Source: Burkholderia sp. GAS332 (GTDB lineage Bacteria; Pseudomonadota; Gammaproteobacteria; Burkholderiales; Burkholderiaceae). Taken from it: a DNA stretch of 64,000 nucleotides. The notes below the pieces were generated by a model. It saw nothing but the letters and a program-made list of their open reading frames with translations. It did not search any database and was not told the origin of the DNA. Position 1 is the stretch's first letter. Each line of letters starts with the position of its first letter. Location of the stretch: assembly GCA_900142905.1 (NCBI GenBank), contig FSRV01000001.1, forward strand, positions 4,278,001 to 4,342,000, given 5' to 3'. A program made the translations under genes and the position numbers. Below are positions 55,380 through 61,853 of the stretch, in pieces.

Positions 55380-56363
55380 ATGCAGCCGGTCAATCAGACA
55401 AGCAGCGCCGTCGAGATTCGCTGTTGCCGGAACATCGACGAGCAGGCGATGTTGCTCGACGCGTGGAACCAGAGCTATTGCCAGATTTCGCGCGGCGCCT
55501 TTGACGGCTCGGTAAGTTCTTTCGCCGCGGGCGGTGTGCGGGTGCTGGTGGAACGCTTGAACCGCACGGTCTATCAACGCGGCCAGGTGGCGCGGTCCAA
55601 GCTCGCCGTAGGCATTCCATTTCAACTCGAAGGGCATGCACTGCTGTGCGGGCAGACGAGTCATCGTGACGGACTGCATGTGTTTTCTGGCGATGGTGGG
55701 TTTGAGTTTTTGTCGCCCGACAAGCACGTCGTGGTGAATCTGGAGATCGAGCCTGGCGCGATTGGTGATGAACGGGTGCGCTCGCAGCTCGATGAAATTA
55801 CGTCGCTGCTGGGCGCGAAGCCTGGCGTATTGAATGTCGATCCTGCGAGATTGCAGGGCTTTCGCGAGGTCCTGAAGCATTTGCTTGATGCCGTGGCGGC
55901 GACGCCGACGTTGCTCGAGGATGCCGGTGTTGCGGCGTCGTTTGAGAAGTCGGTGATCTTCGGTCTCGCTGAGACATTGCAGGGCATGCAGCATGCGGAC
56001 CCGCACGGGAATCTCGAGGCACGTACCGCGCGGAATTGGCAACTCGTGAGAGGGATTCGCGAGGTGGTGGAAGAGTCGCCGGATTGCCCGCTGTCCGTTG
56101 CCGAGCTATGTGCGCGGTTTCACGCGAGCCGGCGAACGTTGCAATATGCGTTTGAGGATACCCTTGGTGTGAATCCTTCAGCGTATATACGAGCGGTTCG
56201 GCTTGATCACGTGCGGCGCGAACTAAGAGGCGCCGCATCCGTTACCGAGGTCGCTACCCGATGGGGGTTCTGGCATTTTGGGAATTTCTCGAGCGAGTAT
56301 CGCGGGCAATTCGGGGAATTGCCATCGGAGACCTGGCGCAGCAGTAAGCGCCGCGCAGATTGA
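55380..56363 (+). CDS. AraC-family regulator, EutR-like
   Basis: Transcription factor of 327 residues. The N-terminal domain (residues 1-210) is a beta-rich sensor of the kind seen in EutR-type regulators. The C-terminal DNA-binding domain has CPLSVAELCARFHASRRTLQYAF and the second helix-turn-helix VTEVATRWGFWHFGNFSSEY, ending RGQFGELPSETWR. The ATG at 55380 follows GGGAGAAGCT. It is divergent from the dehydrogenase-permease unit and is its likely regulator. Ethanolamine itself is not implied, as no eut enzyme is nearby. Confidence 0.9.
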   Translation: MQPVNQTSSAVEIRCCRNIDEQAMLLDAWNQSYCQISRGAFDGSVSSFAAGGVRVLVERLNRTVYQRGQVARSKLAVGIPFQLEGHALLCGQTSHRDGLHVFSGDGGFEFLSPDKHVVVNLEIEPGAIGDERVRSQLDEITSLLGAKPGVLNVDPARLQGFREVLKHLLDAVAATPTLLEDAGVAASFEKSVIFGLAETLQGMQHADPHGNLEARTARNWQLVRGIREVVEESPDCPLSVAELCARFHASRRTLQYAFEDTLGVNPSAYIRAVRLDHVRRELRGAASVTEVATRWGFWHFGNFSSEYRGQFGELPSETWRSSKRRAD

Positions 56364-56423
56364 AGTTCGGTTCATGCCGACCGCCAAGCTTGCCCGCGAG
56401 AAAAACCGCAAGAGGCAATAAAA

Positions 56424-56446
56424 AAGGCGCGATTTGAACGCGCCTT
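56424..56446. terminator. Bidirectional terminator
   Basis: AAGGCGCG, 7-base loop, CGCGCCTT. An A-run on its left gives TTTTTTATT on the minus strand, suited to the gene at 56482-56946. TTCTTG follows on the plus strand for the AraC-type gene. Confidence 0.8.
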
Positions 56447-56481
56447 CTTGGCTGCGGCGACGCGGCGGCCGTTATTGTTGG

Positions 56482-56946
56482 TTAGTGCTGCGCGGCTGAT
56501 TGCTGCTCACCGGCCCTCGCAGTAGCGCTTGCCCGTACAGGCTCGCGCGTTGCAGCCATACTCGGCTCCGCGTCAGCCTTGGTTTCCACTGCCGCCTGCG
56601 CTGCCTCAGACAGAAGGTTCGCAGCACATCTAGCCGTGATACGACTGTGAGCAATCCCCTTAGCATCGAGTGCAATCACCCGGTACAGTTCGAGGTCGCA
56701 TTCGAGCTCCCGCTCATAACCTTCGGCAGTCTCGACCAGCAGTTCCAACAGCGCTTTCTGGTTTTGCCGTTCGTCCCGCGTCATGGAAGGAGTCCTGCAT
56801 ATTGAGGCCGCAAGAGTAACCAGTCTCCTGAGTTGGTCCAACTGGCGACCACACAAATTGTGCGCCGATAGTGCTAGTTTTTCGTATTGGAGAGCGTCAA
56901 CGGCGGGACGTGTTGCGGGTTGGGTCTTCGTAGTAGATTTGCTCAT
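56482..56946 (-). CDS. Hypothetical helical protein, 154 residues
   Basis: Not recognised. It starts at the ATG at 56946 and is largely alpha-helical: KLALSAHNLCGRQLDQLRRLV, then QKALLELLVETAEGYERELE. The N-terminus is Thr/Lys/Pro-rich and the C-terminal 40 residues are Ala/Glu-rich and probably disordered. No signal peptide or membrane helix is seen. It is the first gene of the island between the metabolic module and the type VI secretion genes, and similar small proteins occur in phage-derived regions. Confidence that it is expressed rests on its codon pattern and its terminator. Confidence 0.6.
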   Translation of the reverse strand: MSKSTTKTQPATRPAVDALQYEKLALSAHNLCGRQLDQLRRLVTLAASICRTPSMTRDERQNQKALLELLVETAEGYERELECDLELYRVIALDAKGIAHSRITARCAANLLSEAAQAAVETKADAEPSMAATREPVRASATARAGEQQSAAQH

Positions 56947-57016
56947 GGTGCGATTTCCGGTTCGTTCCTGAATCGCCCGACACTCGCTAAAAGATGGGGT
57001 GAGCGGGCACGTAGGC

Positions 57017-57178
57017 GGATTAGCAGACCGGGTAGAGAATCAGAACCGGCGAGCCTTGCGGCTCTCCCCCCACGGCCCGCCCATAGAAAAGGCGAGCATG
57101 GCTGGGCACTACCCACTTTCGTAGGTAGTGCGATTCTCTACTGCGGGCTGCTAAACCCGCGCCGTTTTGTCTAACGGC
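57017..57178 (+). ncRNA. Structured RNA candidate (C4-antisense-like)
   Basis: No protein is supported here, but the strand folds well. An outer imperfect repeat joins 57017-57041 (GGATTAGCAG...TAGAGAATC) to 57132-57157 (GATTCTCTA...CTGCTAAACC). Inside it are GAGCC-TTGC-GGCTC (57051-57064) and an 11-bp stem with one mismatch and a TTTC loop (57106-57131). An alternative hairpin GCGGG...CCCGC at 57143-57160 competes with the outer pairing, and GCCGTT-TTGTCT-AACGGC lies at 57161-57178. The layout and wording recall C4 antisense RNAs of P1-type phages and prophages. That match is from memory and uncertain. The strand is assumed from the order of the repeats. Confidence 0.5.
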
Positions 57179-57251
57179 AGGAACAATCTAACGCACCTAT
57201 TTTTTAAGACGATCAACCAATCAGGCTAAACGCGCAAATTATAACTAATCT

Positions 57252-57338
57252 TTACATTTGCCCCGTGACTGGCGTGCGACTGCGCGGATCGCGTAAATCG
57301 TCAAACGCCTCTTCAATACTCAGCACGTCTTCCGGCAT
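57252..57338 (-). pseudogene. Possible ISAs1-family transposase N-terminal fragment
   Basis: A 28-codon frame starting at the ATG at 57338, with IEEAFDDLRDPRSR, then a stop. F..L.DPR near the start is typical of ISAs1-type transposases. Nothing of the rest is found nearby. The match is short and could be chance. Confidence 0.3.
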
Positions 57339-57585
57339 CGCTTTTTCCCGGCCACAAAAGCCAGAGTAAACGCGCCTTCAAGCGGGTTTACAACAGTCCC
57401 GCCACCATCTGTAACGTTTCGCGCAATCGCCGTGGTACGGCATGAAGTGGTTTGTGATTTTTCGGGCTTTTCCTATTCGTTCTGTTTCTGTATTCAGCTA
57501 GGCTGGATTTTCCGCACGCGCTTAATAGCGTGCCTGCCCTTACGTGGCAGCCGAAGCCGTGCTCATTCACGCAGGAGACTTGAAG

Positions 57586-58257
57586 ATGCCGGAACAGAAG
57601 GAAAACCAGACGACGTACCTGTTCGCCACCATCGGCGCGCGCACCGAGCGCGGCGGTCGTGTGTCTACCGGCTCAACTTTTCATCTTGCCGGTTTGCCGG
57701 TCGCGACCGTGGGCTGTGTTGTCACCTACCGCGACGGCAGCGAGGCCGTCATTACCGATGGCGCCGGTTTCGCTTTTGTCATTGCAGATCGCCCCGCTGC
57801 GATTGTCGGCAGCAGTCTCAGCAACGGCGACCGCATCATCGAAACGCTGTGGTCCGAGCTTGATGCTGACGTAACCGTGAAGGATGGCGAAAAGATCGCG
57901 GGCCTGTTCGACCCTGCCTGGACGCCGCCACCAAGAAAACCCGTGGCTCGTTTCGCAACACGCGGTGCAACAACCGCGCGGGGCGGCGTCGTGCTCGAAG
58001 CGTCAAGCGCCTGGGAAGTTGGCGAAACGCAGCGATACGCCGCGAGCATTGGCGATTTCGTCCAGTACCAGGACGGCAGCCGCGCACGCATCATTACCGG
58101 CGTCGGCATTCCAGGCAATGCAAACCATGCCTATGCGGTCGTTGGCAGTCTGCTGGACAACGGCGATGTCATCACGGACAGCCCGCACCGCGAGCCGCGC
58201 ACGTCAACGACCTTTGTCCCCGTGGACGAACACCGCGTTGCGCTCACGCGCCAGTAA
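57586..58257 (+). CDS. Double PAAR-like protein (type VI secretion tip)
   Basis: A 223-residue cytoplasmic protein of two related PAAR-like repeats. FATIGARTERGGRV at 13 and FATRGATTARGGVV at 123 open them, and IVGSSLSNGDRI at 73 and VVGSLLDNGDVI at 185 close them. PAAR proteins sharpen the type VI secretion spike and carry effectors. The ATG at 57586 follows GGAG. The Pro-Ala-Ala triplet is present in repeat 1 (DRPAAIVG) but changed in repeat 2. It is followed after 17 bp by another PAAR-like gene and then the muramidase, all in one direction. No VgrG or other secretion gene is in the window, so it would depend on machinery encoded elsewhere. Confidence 0.8.
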   Translation: MPEQKENQTTYLFATIGARTERGGRVSTGSTFHLAGLPVATVGCVVTYRDGSEAVITDGAGFAFVIADRPAAIVGSSLSNGDRIIETLWSELDADVTVKDGEKIAGLFDPAWTPPPRKPVARFATRGATTARGGVVLEASSAWEVGETQRYAASIGDFVQYQDGSRARIITGVGIPGNANHAYAVVGSLLDNGDVITDSPHREPRTSTTFVPVDEHRVALTRQ

Positions 58258-58274
58258 GGGGCACGGAGCTAAAC

Positions 58275-58844
58275 ATGGCAGGCACCTACTATGCAGCAGT
58301 TGAAGGCGATCCACTGACGAGCGGAAAGGGTAGTCAGGTTTTCGCGAGCGGACATTGTGGAACGATTACGGATGAAAGCGGGCGGCCTCGCCGCATGGTG
58401 TTTATCGGTGATCCGGCTTATTGCCAGGCATGTGATAGCCAGGGCGTCATTATCGGAGGCGCGGGCGTAAGCAGCGCGCGCCGCATGATTGATCTGGTGA
58501 ACGGCGGGCGGCGTCAGGCTGTCGGGGGTGACTGGGTGTCATGCAAATGTCCTGACCACCCTCGCATCATCGCGGTGTATGGGCGTAGGTGGGTCATCCA
58601 TGATCGCGGCGACGCATCGGGGACTGCCGCGCGGTCGCTTGCACCGTCGATAGCGACATACGACGAACAGTTCACATTGATGGACGGCGACGGCAAAGCG
58701 ATGCCCGATACCTACTATACGATCAAGTTGCCCTCCGGTGACTTGAGGCACGGCGTAACCGATTCACGCGGACGCACCGCACGTTATGAAACGGACGGCG
58801 CTCGGTCCGTTCGTGTTTATCTTGGTCACAGACAGGAGGCTTAA
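58275..58844 (+). CDS. PAAR-like protein with C-terminal beta extension
   Basis: A 189-residue protein. The ATG at 58275 follows GGAG. The N-terminal part has FIGDPAYCQACDSQGVI and CKCPDHPRIIAVYGRRWVIHD, with Cys and His residues fitting a metal-binding PAAR-like fold. After a linker the C-terminus (FTLMDGDGKAMPDTYYTIKL, then HGVTDSRGRTARYET) is a transthyretin- or carboxypeptidase-regulatory-like beta domain of the type found attached to type VI secretion spike proteins. Its TAA shares one base with the next ATG (TAATG), and AGGAGG lies just before, so the muramidase is translated with it. It is the likely delivery protein for that enzyme. Confidence 0.75.
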   Translation: MAGTYYAAVEGDPLTSGKGSQVFASGHCGTITDESGRPRRMVFIGDPAYCQACDSQGVIIGGAGVSSARRMIDLVNGGRRQAVGGDWVSCKCPDHPRIIAVYGRRWVIHDRGDASGTAARSLAPSIATYDEQFTLMDGDGKAMPDTYYTIKLPSGDLRHGVTDSRGRTARYETDGARSVRVYLGHRQEA

Positions 58845-59440
58845 TGTCTGATGCACTCGCAACCGCGACGACAAATACCGATCCGAATTCCTGCGTAGTT
58901 GTCCAATCGGGGCGGCTTTGCAAGCCGTGGAAACTTTCGCCCCAGGGCTATACCTTTATGGCCGTTCTCGAAAGCGGCGTGACAAATGGGACTTATCAGG
59001 GAAAGCCGGTTGTTGATGGGTTCATCGTGAAGGTCTACGACGACGGGTACGGCATTCCTACCGTTGGATTTGGGCACAAAGTGCTTCCAGCCGATAATCT
59101 CAGGATTGGCGACGTGATATCGGTTGAGCGCGCCAGAGGGTTTTTTGAAGTGAATTTGCGGCCTATCGAAGCCGCGATTAATCGGGATGTTAGAGTACCT
59201 CTATACCAGTACGAATATGATGCACTCGTGTCAGTCCTCTTTAATACTGGACCGTATCCGAGAAACGGTGATCCGTGGTATCCAGAATCACGCTCGAATC
59301 ACCTGGCGGACTTTTTAAATCACGGCGAGTACAACAGAATGCGGGACGTAATCCGTTCGTTTGTTTCGCAACGTGTACCATGGCGTCGCCGTCTGGAAGC
59401 CAACCTCTTTGAAACCGGGATTTATGATGCGCGCCACTAG
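58844..59440 (+). CDS. GH24 lysozyme-like muramidase, putative type VI effector
   Basis: A 198-residue protein of the phage-lysozyme family that would cut peptidoglycan glycan strands. The catalytic Glu is in MAVLESG (Glu43), and the Asp-Thr pair lies in YDDGYGIPTVGFGHKV (Asp67, Thr73), with the Gly-Phe-Gly-His family signature. The spacing Glu-Asp is longer than in T4 lysozyme because of an insert around 48-62. LYQYEYDALVSVLFNTGPYP is the conserved later helix. No signal peptide is present, in line with delivery by a spike protein rather than Sec. The alternative is a prophage endolysin, but no holin or other phage structural gene is near. It overlaps the inhibitor gene by 14 to 17 bp. Confidence 0.82.
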   Translation: MSDALATATTNTDPNSCVVVQSGRLCKPWKLSPQGYTFMAVLESGVTNGTYQGKPVVDGFIVKVYDDGYGIPTVGFGHKVLPADNLRIGDVISVERARGFFEVNLRPIEAAINRDVRVPLYQYEYDALVSVLFNTGPYPRNGDPWYPESRSNHLADFLNHGEYNRMRDVIRSFVSQRVPWRRRLEANLFETGIYDARH

Positions 59441-59912
59441 TATATTGGTTGTTCTACTTTTGATCGCCAATGCAGCCTACGCCTCATCATCGATCTACGG
59501 GGCTGAATTTGACTACAAAAAGGCAAAGCCTACTAGTACGTATTTTTCAGGGAAAACCCGTCAGCAGGTTGCATCGTACTGCAAGAACGAAATGCTGGGT
59601 ACGATGGATTTGTCTGCCTGCGCCCAATTTCGCTATGAGGCGGCTATTGAGACTCTGAATAATAAATTCGCTCAGATAGAAAATGTCACGAAAGGTAGCG
59701 ACCGGGGGCACCGGGCTAATGACGAACCTGAAGCACTTCCGTTCTTCAAGAAAGCCCAATCAAACTGGCAACTCTACAGGGACAATGAGTGTTACGCGGA
59801 AGTGTATCAAGTTGGCCAGGCATCGTTGCGCTTTATTGACTTTTGGGATTGCATGACCCGAATCACGAAACAGCGTCTTGATGAATTAACCAATCCCAGT
59901 CAGGACGATTGA
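59427..59912 (+). CDS. DUF1311/LprI-family periplasmic lysozyme inhibitor, putative immunity protein
   Basis: A 161-residue exported protein. The ATG at 59427 (or 59424, both inside the muramidase gene) starts a signal peptide (ILVVLLLIANAAYASSS). The mature part has the family pattern: Cys residues, a central helix, KKAQSNWQLYRDNECY and CMTRITKQRLDELTN. LprI-type proteins bind and block lysozymes. Overlap with the muramidase gene and periplasmic location are typical of an effector-immunity pair, so it probably protects the cell from its own or sister-cell enzyme. A terminator follows directly. Confidence 0.85.
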   Translation: MRATSILVVLLLIANAAYASSSIYGAEFDYKKAKPTSTYFSGKTRQQVASYCKNEMLGTMDLSACAQFRYEAAIETLNNKFAQIENVTKGSDRGHRANDEPEALPFFKKAQSNWQLYRDNECYAEVYQVGQASLRFIDFWDCMTRITKQRLDELTNPSQDD

Positions 59913-59931
59913 GCAATGTCCGCCCCGCTTC

Positions 59932-59956
59932 GGCGGGGCTTTCCTTACGCGAGCGA
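59932..59956 (+). terminator. Intrinsic terminator after the inhibitor gene
   Basis: GCCCCGC-TTCG-GCGGGGC, a 7-bp stem with a TTCG tetraloop, followed by TTTCCTT. It separates the inhibitor gene from the OmpA-like genes and argues against a protein start at 59916 running through it. Confidence 0.8.
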
Positions 59957-60101
59957 CGAAGGTGCCTCGCCGACAGTCGCTTGTTTGGCTCCGGGGACTA
60001 TGATGCAAGCCATTGAGATTACTCTTGCATTCGTGGCACTATGTTTGGACAACTTCTTGGTAAACGCCTTGCAGAAAACGAGCCCGCAATGGCTCTCAAG
60101 A

Positions 60102-60560
60102 ATGCGGACAATATTGCTTGGTACGTCCTTTGCACTGACTAGCGTTATCGGCGTCTCTTTTGCGAGTCACGCTAACGCATGCAGTTTCGCCTTGCAGTAC
60201 GGCGGCAAGATGGGACGTTCCGTTACTGCGCTTTCAAACGTTGATCTGCTAAAGCTAGCGGACCTGCTGGCAACCGTTCGCGATAGTGCCGCCAGGGAGG
60301 GGCCAGTCGCTATCTACGGCTTCGCGGATGAGCGCGACCGTGATGCTTCGGTACTTGCCCGCCGTCGTGCAGAGTCCGTGAGTGGATATCTCCAGAGTCT
60401 GGGAGTAGCTCCGCAGCATATCAACATCGATACCAAGATCTGGCGTGCTACTTCGCCCGCGCCCTTGGGCGAGCGCAATCAGATAAAAGTTGAATTCGAG
60501 CCTGCATGCGGGCTGACCGGTTGCGATAGTCCTTGCGGTGGTACCACGCCGGAGCAATAG
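60102..60560 (+). CDS. Exported OmpA-like (peptidoglycan-binding fold) protein, copy 1
   Basis: A 152-residue protein. The frame is open from 59916, but that part crosses a terminator, so the ATG at 60102 is preferred because a signal peptide follows (TILLGTSFALTSVIGVSFASHANA). Other possible starts are near 60000. The mature part fits the OmpA/MotB C-terminal fold: VAIYGFADERDRDASVLARRRAESVSGYLQSLGV keeps the Asp and Arg that contact diaminopimelate in this family. Four Cys in the tail (CGLTGCDSPCGG plus the first) could form disulfides. It lies just after a muramidase and its inhibitor, so a role at peptidoglycan, perhaps protective, is inferred. Confidence 0.65.
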   Translation: MRTILLGTSFALTSVIGVSFASHANACSFALQYGGKMGRSVTALSNVDLLKLADLLATVRDSAAREGPVAIYGFADERDRDASVLARRRAESVSGYLQSLGVAPQHINIDTKIWRATSPAPLGERNQIKVEFEPACGLTGCDSPCGGTTPEQ

Positions 60561-60577
60561 CAACACAGTGCCTAGTC

Positions 60578-60709
60578 ATGGATACCCTTGCGACCAAGGA
60601 TAACAAATACACAATCGCTCGCACGTTGCGAGATTGGGCGCAAGGAAATCCCGATTTAGTTCTCAACAGCGCAGACAGCGTAACTGGCTACATCGTTGAA
60701 GGGGATTAA
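60578..60709 (+). CDS. Possible 43-codon orphan ORF
   Basis: A short frame from the ATG at 60578 to the stop at 60707 (MDTLATKDNKYTIARTLRDW, ending TGYIVEGD). Its composition is protein-like, but there is no ribosome binding site and no family is recognised. It may be the tail of a lost gene. It nearly abuts the TTG start of the next gene. Confidence 0.3.
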   Translation: MDTLATKDNKYTIARTLRDWAQGNPDLVLNSADSVTGYIVEGD

Positions 60710-60710
60710 A

Positions 60711-61130
60711 TTGAAACGTATTGCCTTGTCGATGCTATCCGCGCTTGCCATGTCAAGCGCCTTCGCTTGCTCCAGTCCGGCGAGCCAACTGGGACAAACG
60801 AAAGATATCAATTTCGACTTCAATTCTAGTGAGATCAATAACTCAGAAATCCTCTCCCTTGCAAATTGGATCGTAGATACACGCAGCAAAAGGTCTACTC
60901 TCGAAGGAGTTTCTATCGTCGGCTTGGCTGATAAGCGCGAACATGATCCGCAAGGCACCGCGGAAGATCGAGCCAAAAACGTTAAGCAAACGCTAGATGT
61001 TCTCGGAGTCGGATCCACCACAATGGGCGTTATAGCTCATGTCTACAAACCCACAATCCCGAACGATAAATATGAGCCGACGGGTACAAGAGCGGAAGTA
61101 ACGTTAATTCCTGTCTGCGCAGATAAGTAA
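60711..61130 (+). CDS. Exported OmpA-like protein, copy 2
   Basis: A 139-residue exported protein. A TTG at 60711 is chosen, with AAGGGG 6 nt upstream. The signal peptide is RIALSMLSALAMSSAFACSS. The mature part again has the OmpA-like pattern: INFDFNSSEINNSEILSLANW as strand 1 and helix, then GVSIVGLADKREHDPQGTAEDRAKNVKQTLDVLGV with the Asp and Arg of the diaminopimelate site kept. A Cys near the end may pair with the first Cys. It is a relative of the 60102 product and is part of the same run of envelope proteins. Confidence 0.7.
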   Translation: MKRIALSMLSALAMSSAFACSSPASQLGQTKDINFDFNSSEINNSEILSLANWIVDTRSKRSTLEGVSIVGLADKREHDPQGTAEDRAKNVKQTLDVLGVGSTTMGVIAHVYKPTIPNDKYEPTGTRAEVTLIPVCADK

Positions 61131-61150
61131 CGCACTGTTAGCCATATAGT

Positions 61151-61176
61151 GCCCGCATACGCGGGGCTTCTTCTTT
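61151..61176 (+). terminator. Weak terminator-like hairpin
   Basis: CCCGC-ATAC-GCGGG followed by GCTTCTTCTTT, between OmpA-like copy 2 and its truncated relative. Confidence 0.5.
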
Positions 61177-61184
61177 GAGAGGCC

Positions 61185-61382
61185 ATGAAAATAGCATGTC
61201 TCACGCTTGCGTTCTTCATCGCATGTACAACGCTTGGCACTAGTTCGCTCGCGAGTGCCTGTAGTATTACTGTGATCGAGTATTCGCCACTTGAACGAAA
61301 CCAGGCGACACTTTCGGGCGATACGGTCACTAAAGTTGCGAAGCGCGTAGTCGGTCCACGAACAGGGGAAGGTAACACTTAA
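61185..61382 (+). pseudogene. Truncated third OmpA-like exported protein
   Basis: A 65-codon frame starting with a signal peptide (ACLTLAFFIACTTLGTSSLASACS) and a first strand and helix start (SGDTVTKVAKRVV), like the two preceding genes. It then ends abruptly after GPRTGEGNT, without the central Asp/Arg block. Its stop coincides with the end of the integrase remnant on the opposite strand, so the copy was probably cut by a recombination event. Confidence 0.5.
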
Positions 61383-61453
61383 CGCAGCGTTCTCCCTTTC
61401 GCTGCGTAGTGCGTGATATAGCCGTGCGTCGCCCCCTCCAAGTGCCCCAGGGT
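61379..61453 (-). pseudogene. Tyrosine-recombinase C-terminal remnant
   Basis: On the minus strand 24 codons and a stop read TLGHLEGATHGYITHYAAKG, then RTLR. L-G-H followed by T and Y-x-T-H is the end of the catalytic domain of phage-type integrases, with the nucleophilic Tyr in GYITHY. A stop lies just upstream in frame, so only the tail remains. It marks an old integration boundary. Confidence 0.5.
61382..61407. repeat. Inverted repeat at the island edge
   Basis: ACGCAGCG, 10-base spacer, CGCTGCGT, a perfect 8-bp repeat lying within the integrase remnant. It may be a hairpin or part of an attachment region. Confidence 0.4.
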
Positions 61454-61493
61454 CTACCGCATCGGTTAGCCCTAAAGAAGAAGGTGCGATTGC

Positions 61494-61545
61494 TGAACTG
61501 CGCCCCAAAAGTTGGACAGCGATCCAACCGTTGGGGTGCAGTTCA
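61494..61545. mobile_element. 52-bp mini-IS remnant (two inverted IS ends)
   Basis: Two 23-bp ends face each other across 6 bp: TGAACTGCGCCCCAAAAG, then TTGGA; and TCCAACCGTTGGGGTG, then CAGTTCA. They match when inverted except at three positions. TGAACTGC.CCCCAA resembles ends of IS3-family elements. The outward TG...CA ends show a deleted element rather than a circle junction. No transposase remains. Confidence 0.6.
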
Positions 61546-61672
61546 CGCCATAGGCAACCAGACGAAAGCGCCGAGCAGGCAAAAACCGAAAACCCACCCA
61601 TAAACCCCAAAATCAGCGCACACTACTCCACTGCTCCCTTACGGAGCGACAACGCCAACTGGGGGGTCCATC

Positions 61673-61813
61673 ATGGCAAAAGGTCAAGTACGCAGTAACC
61701 GCGAAGCGAAGAAACCGAAACAGGAGAAGAAACTAAAACCGGCCACTTCGCCGTCCGGCGCGCCGCCGATCCGCGTAGCACCGAGCACATCGGCGACACA
61801 AAAGAAGCACTAA
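61673..61813 (+). CDS. Small basic conserved protein, 46 residues
   Basis: The ATG at 61673 follows GGGGGG and gives MAKGQVRSNREAKKPKQEKK, then a Pro/Ser-rich tail. Very basic, no membrane helix. Similar short proteins are familiar from Burkholderia and Paraburkholderia genomes, with unknown function. It lies just outside the island and is followed by a terminator. Confidence 0.7.
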   Translation: MAKGQVRSNREAKKPKQEKKLKPATSPSGAPPIRVAPSTSATQKKH

Positions 61814-61821
61814 GCAAGTAA

Positions 61822-61841
61822 GCCCGCCCCGCCAGGCGGGC
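61822..61841. terminator. Hairpin between convergent genes
   Basis: GCCCGCC, 6-base loop, GGCGGGC, 8 bp after the small basic protein and just before the end of the convergent MFS gene. Confidence 0.55.
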
Positions 61842-61853
61842 GTCACCCACCCA

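Noticed and set aside
58844..59440. Endolysin of an intact prophage
   Set aside because: No holin, spanin, capsid, tail or complete integrase genes are present. Neighbours are PAAR-like proteins and an LprI-type inhibitor.
59916..60101. Upstream extension of OmpA-like copy 1
   Set aside because: It reads through a strong TTCG-loop terminator at 59932-59956 and precedes a good signal peptide at 60102.
61494..61545. IS circle junction
   Set aside because: In a junction the element ends would point towards each other with CA...TG in the centre. Here the TG...CA ends are outside, so it is a deleted element.
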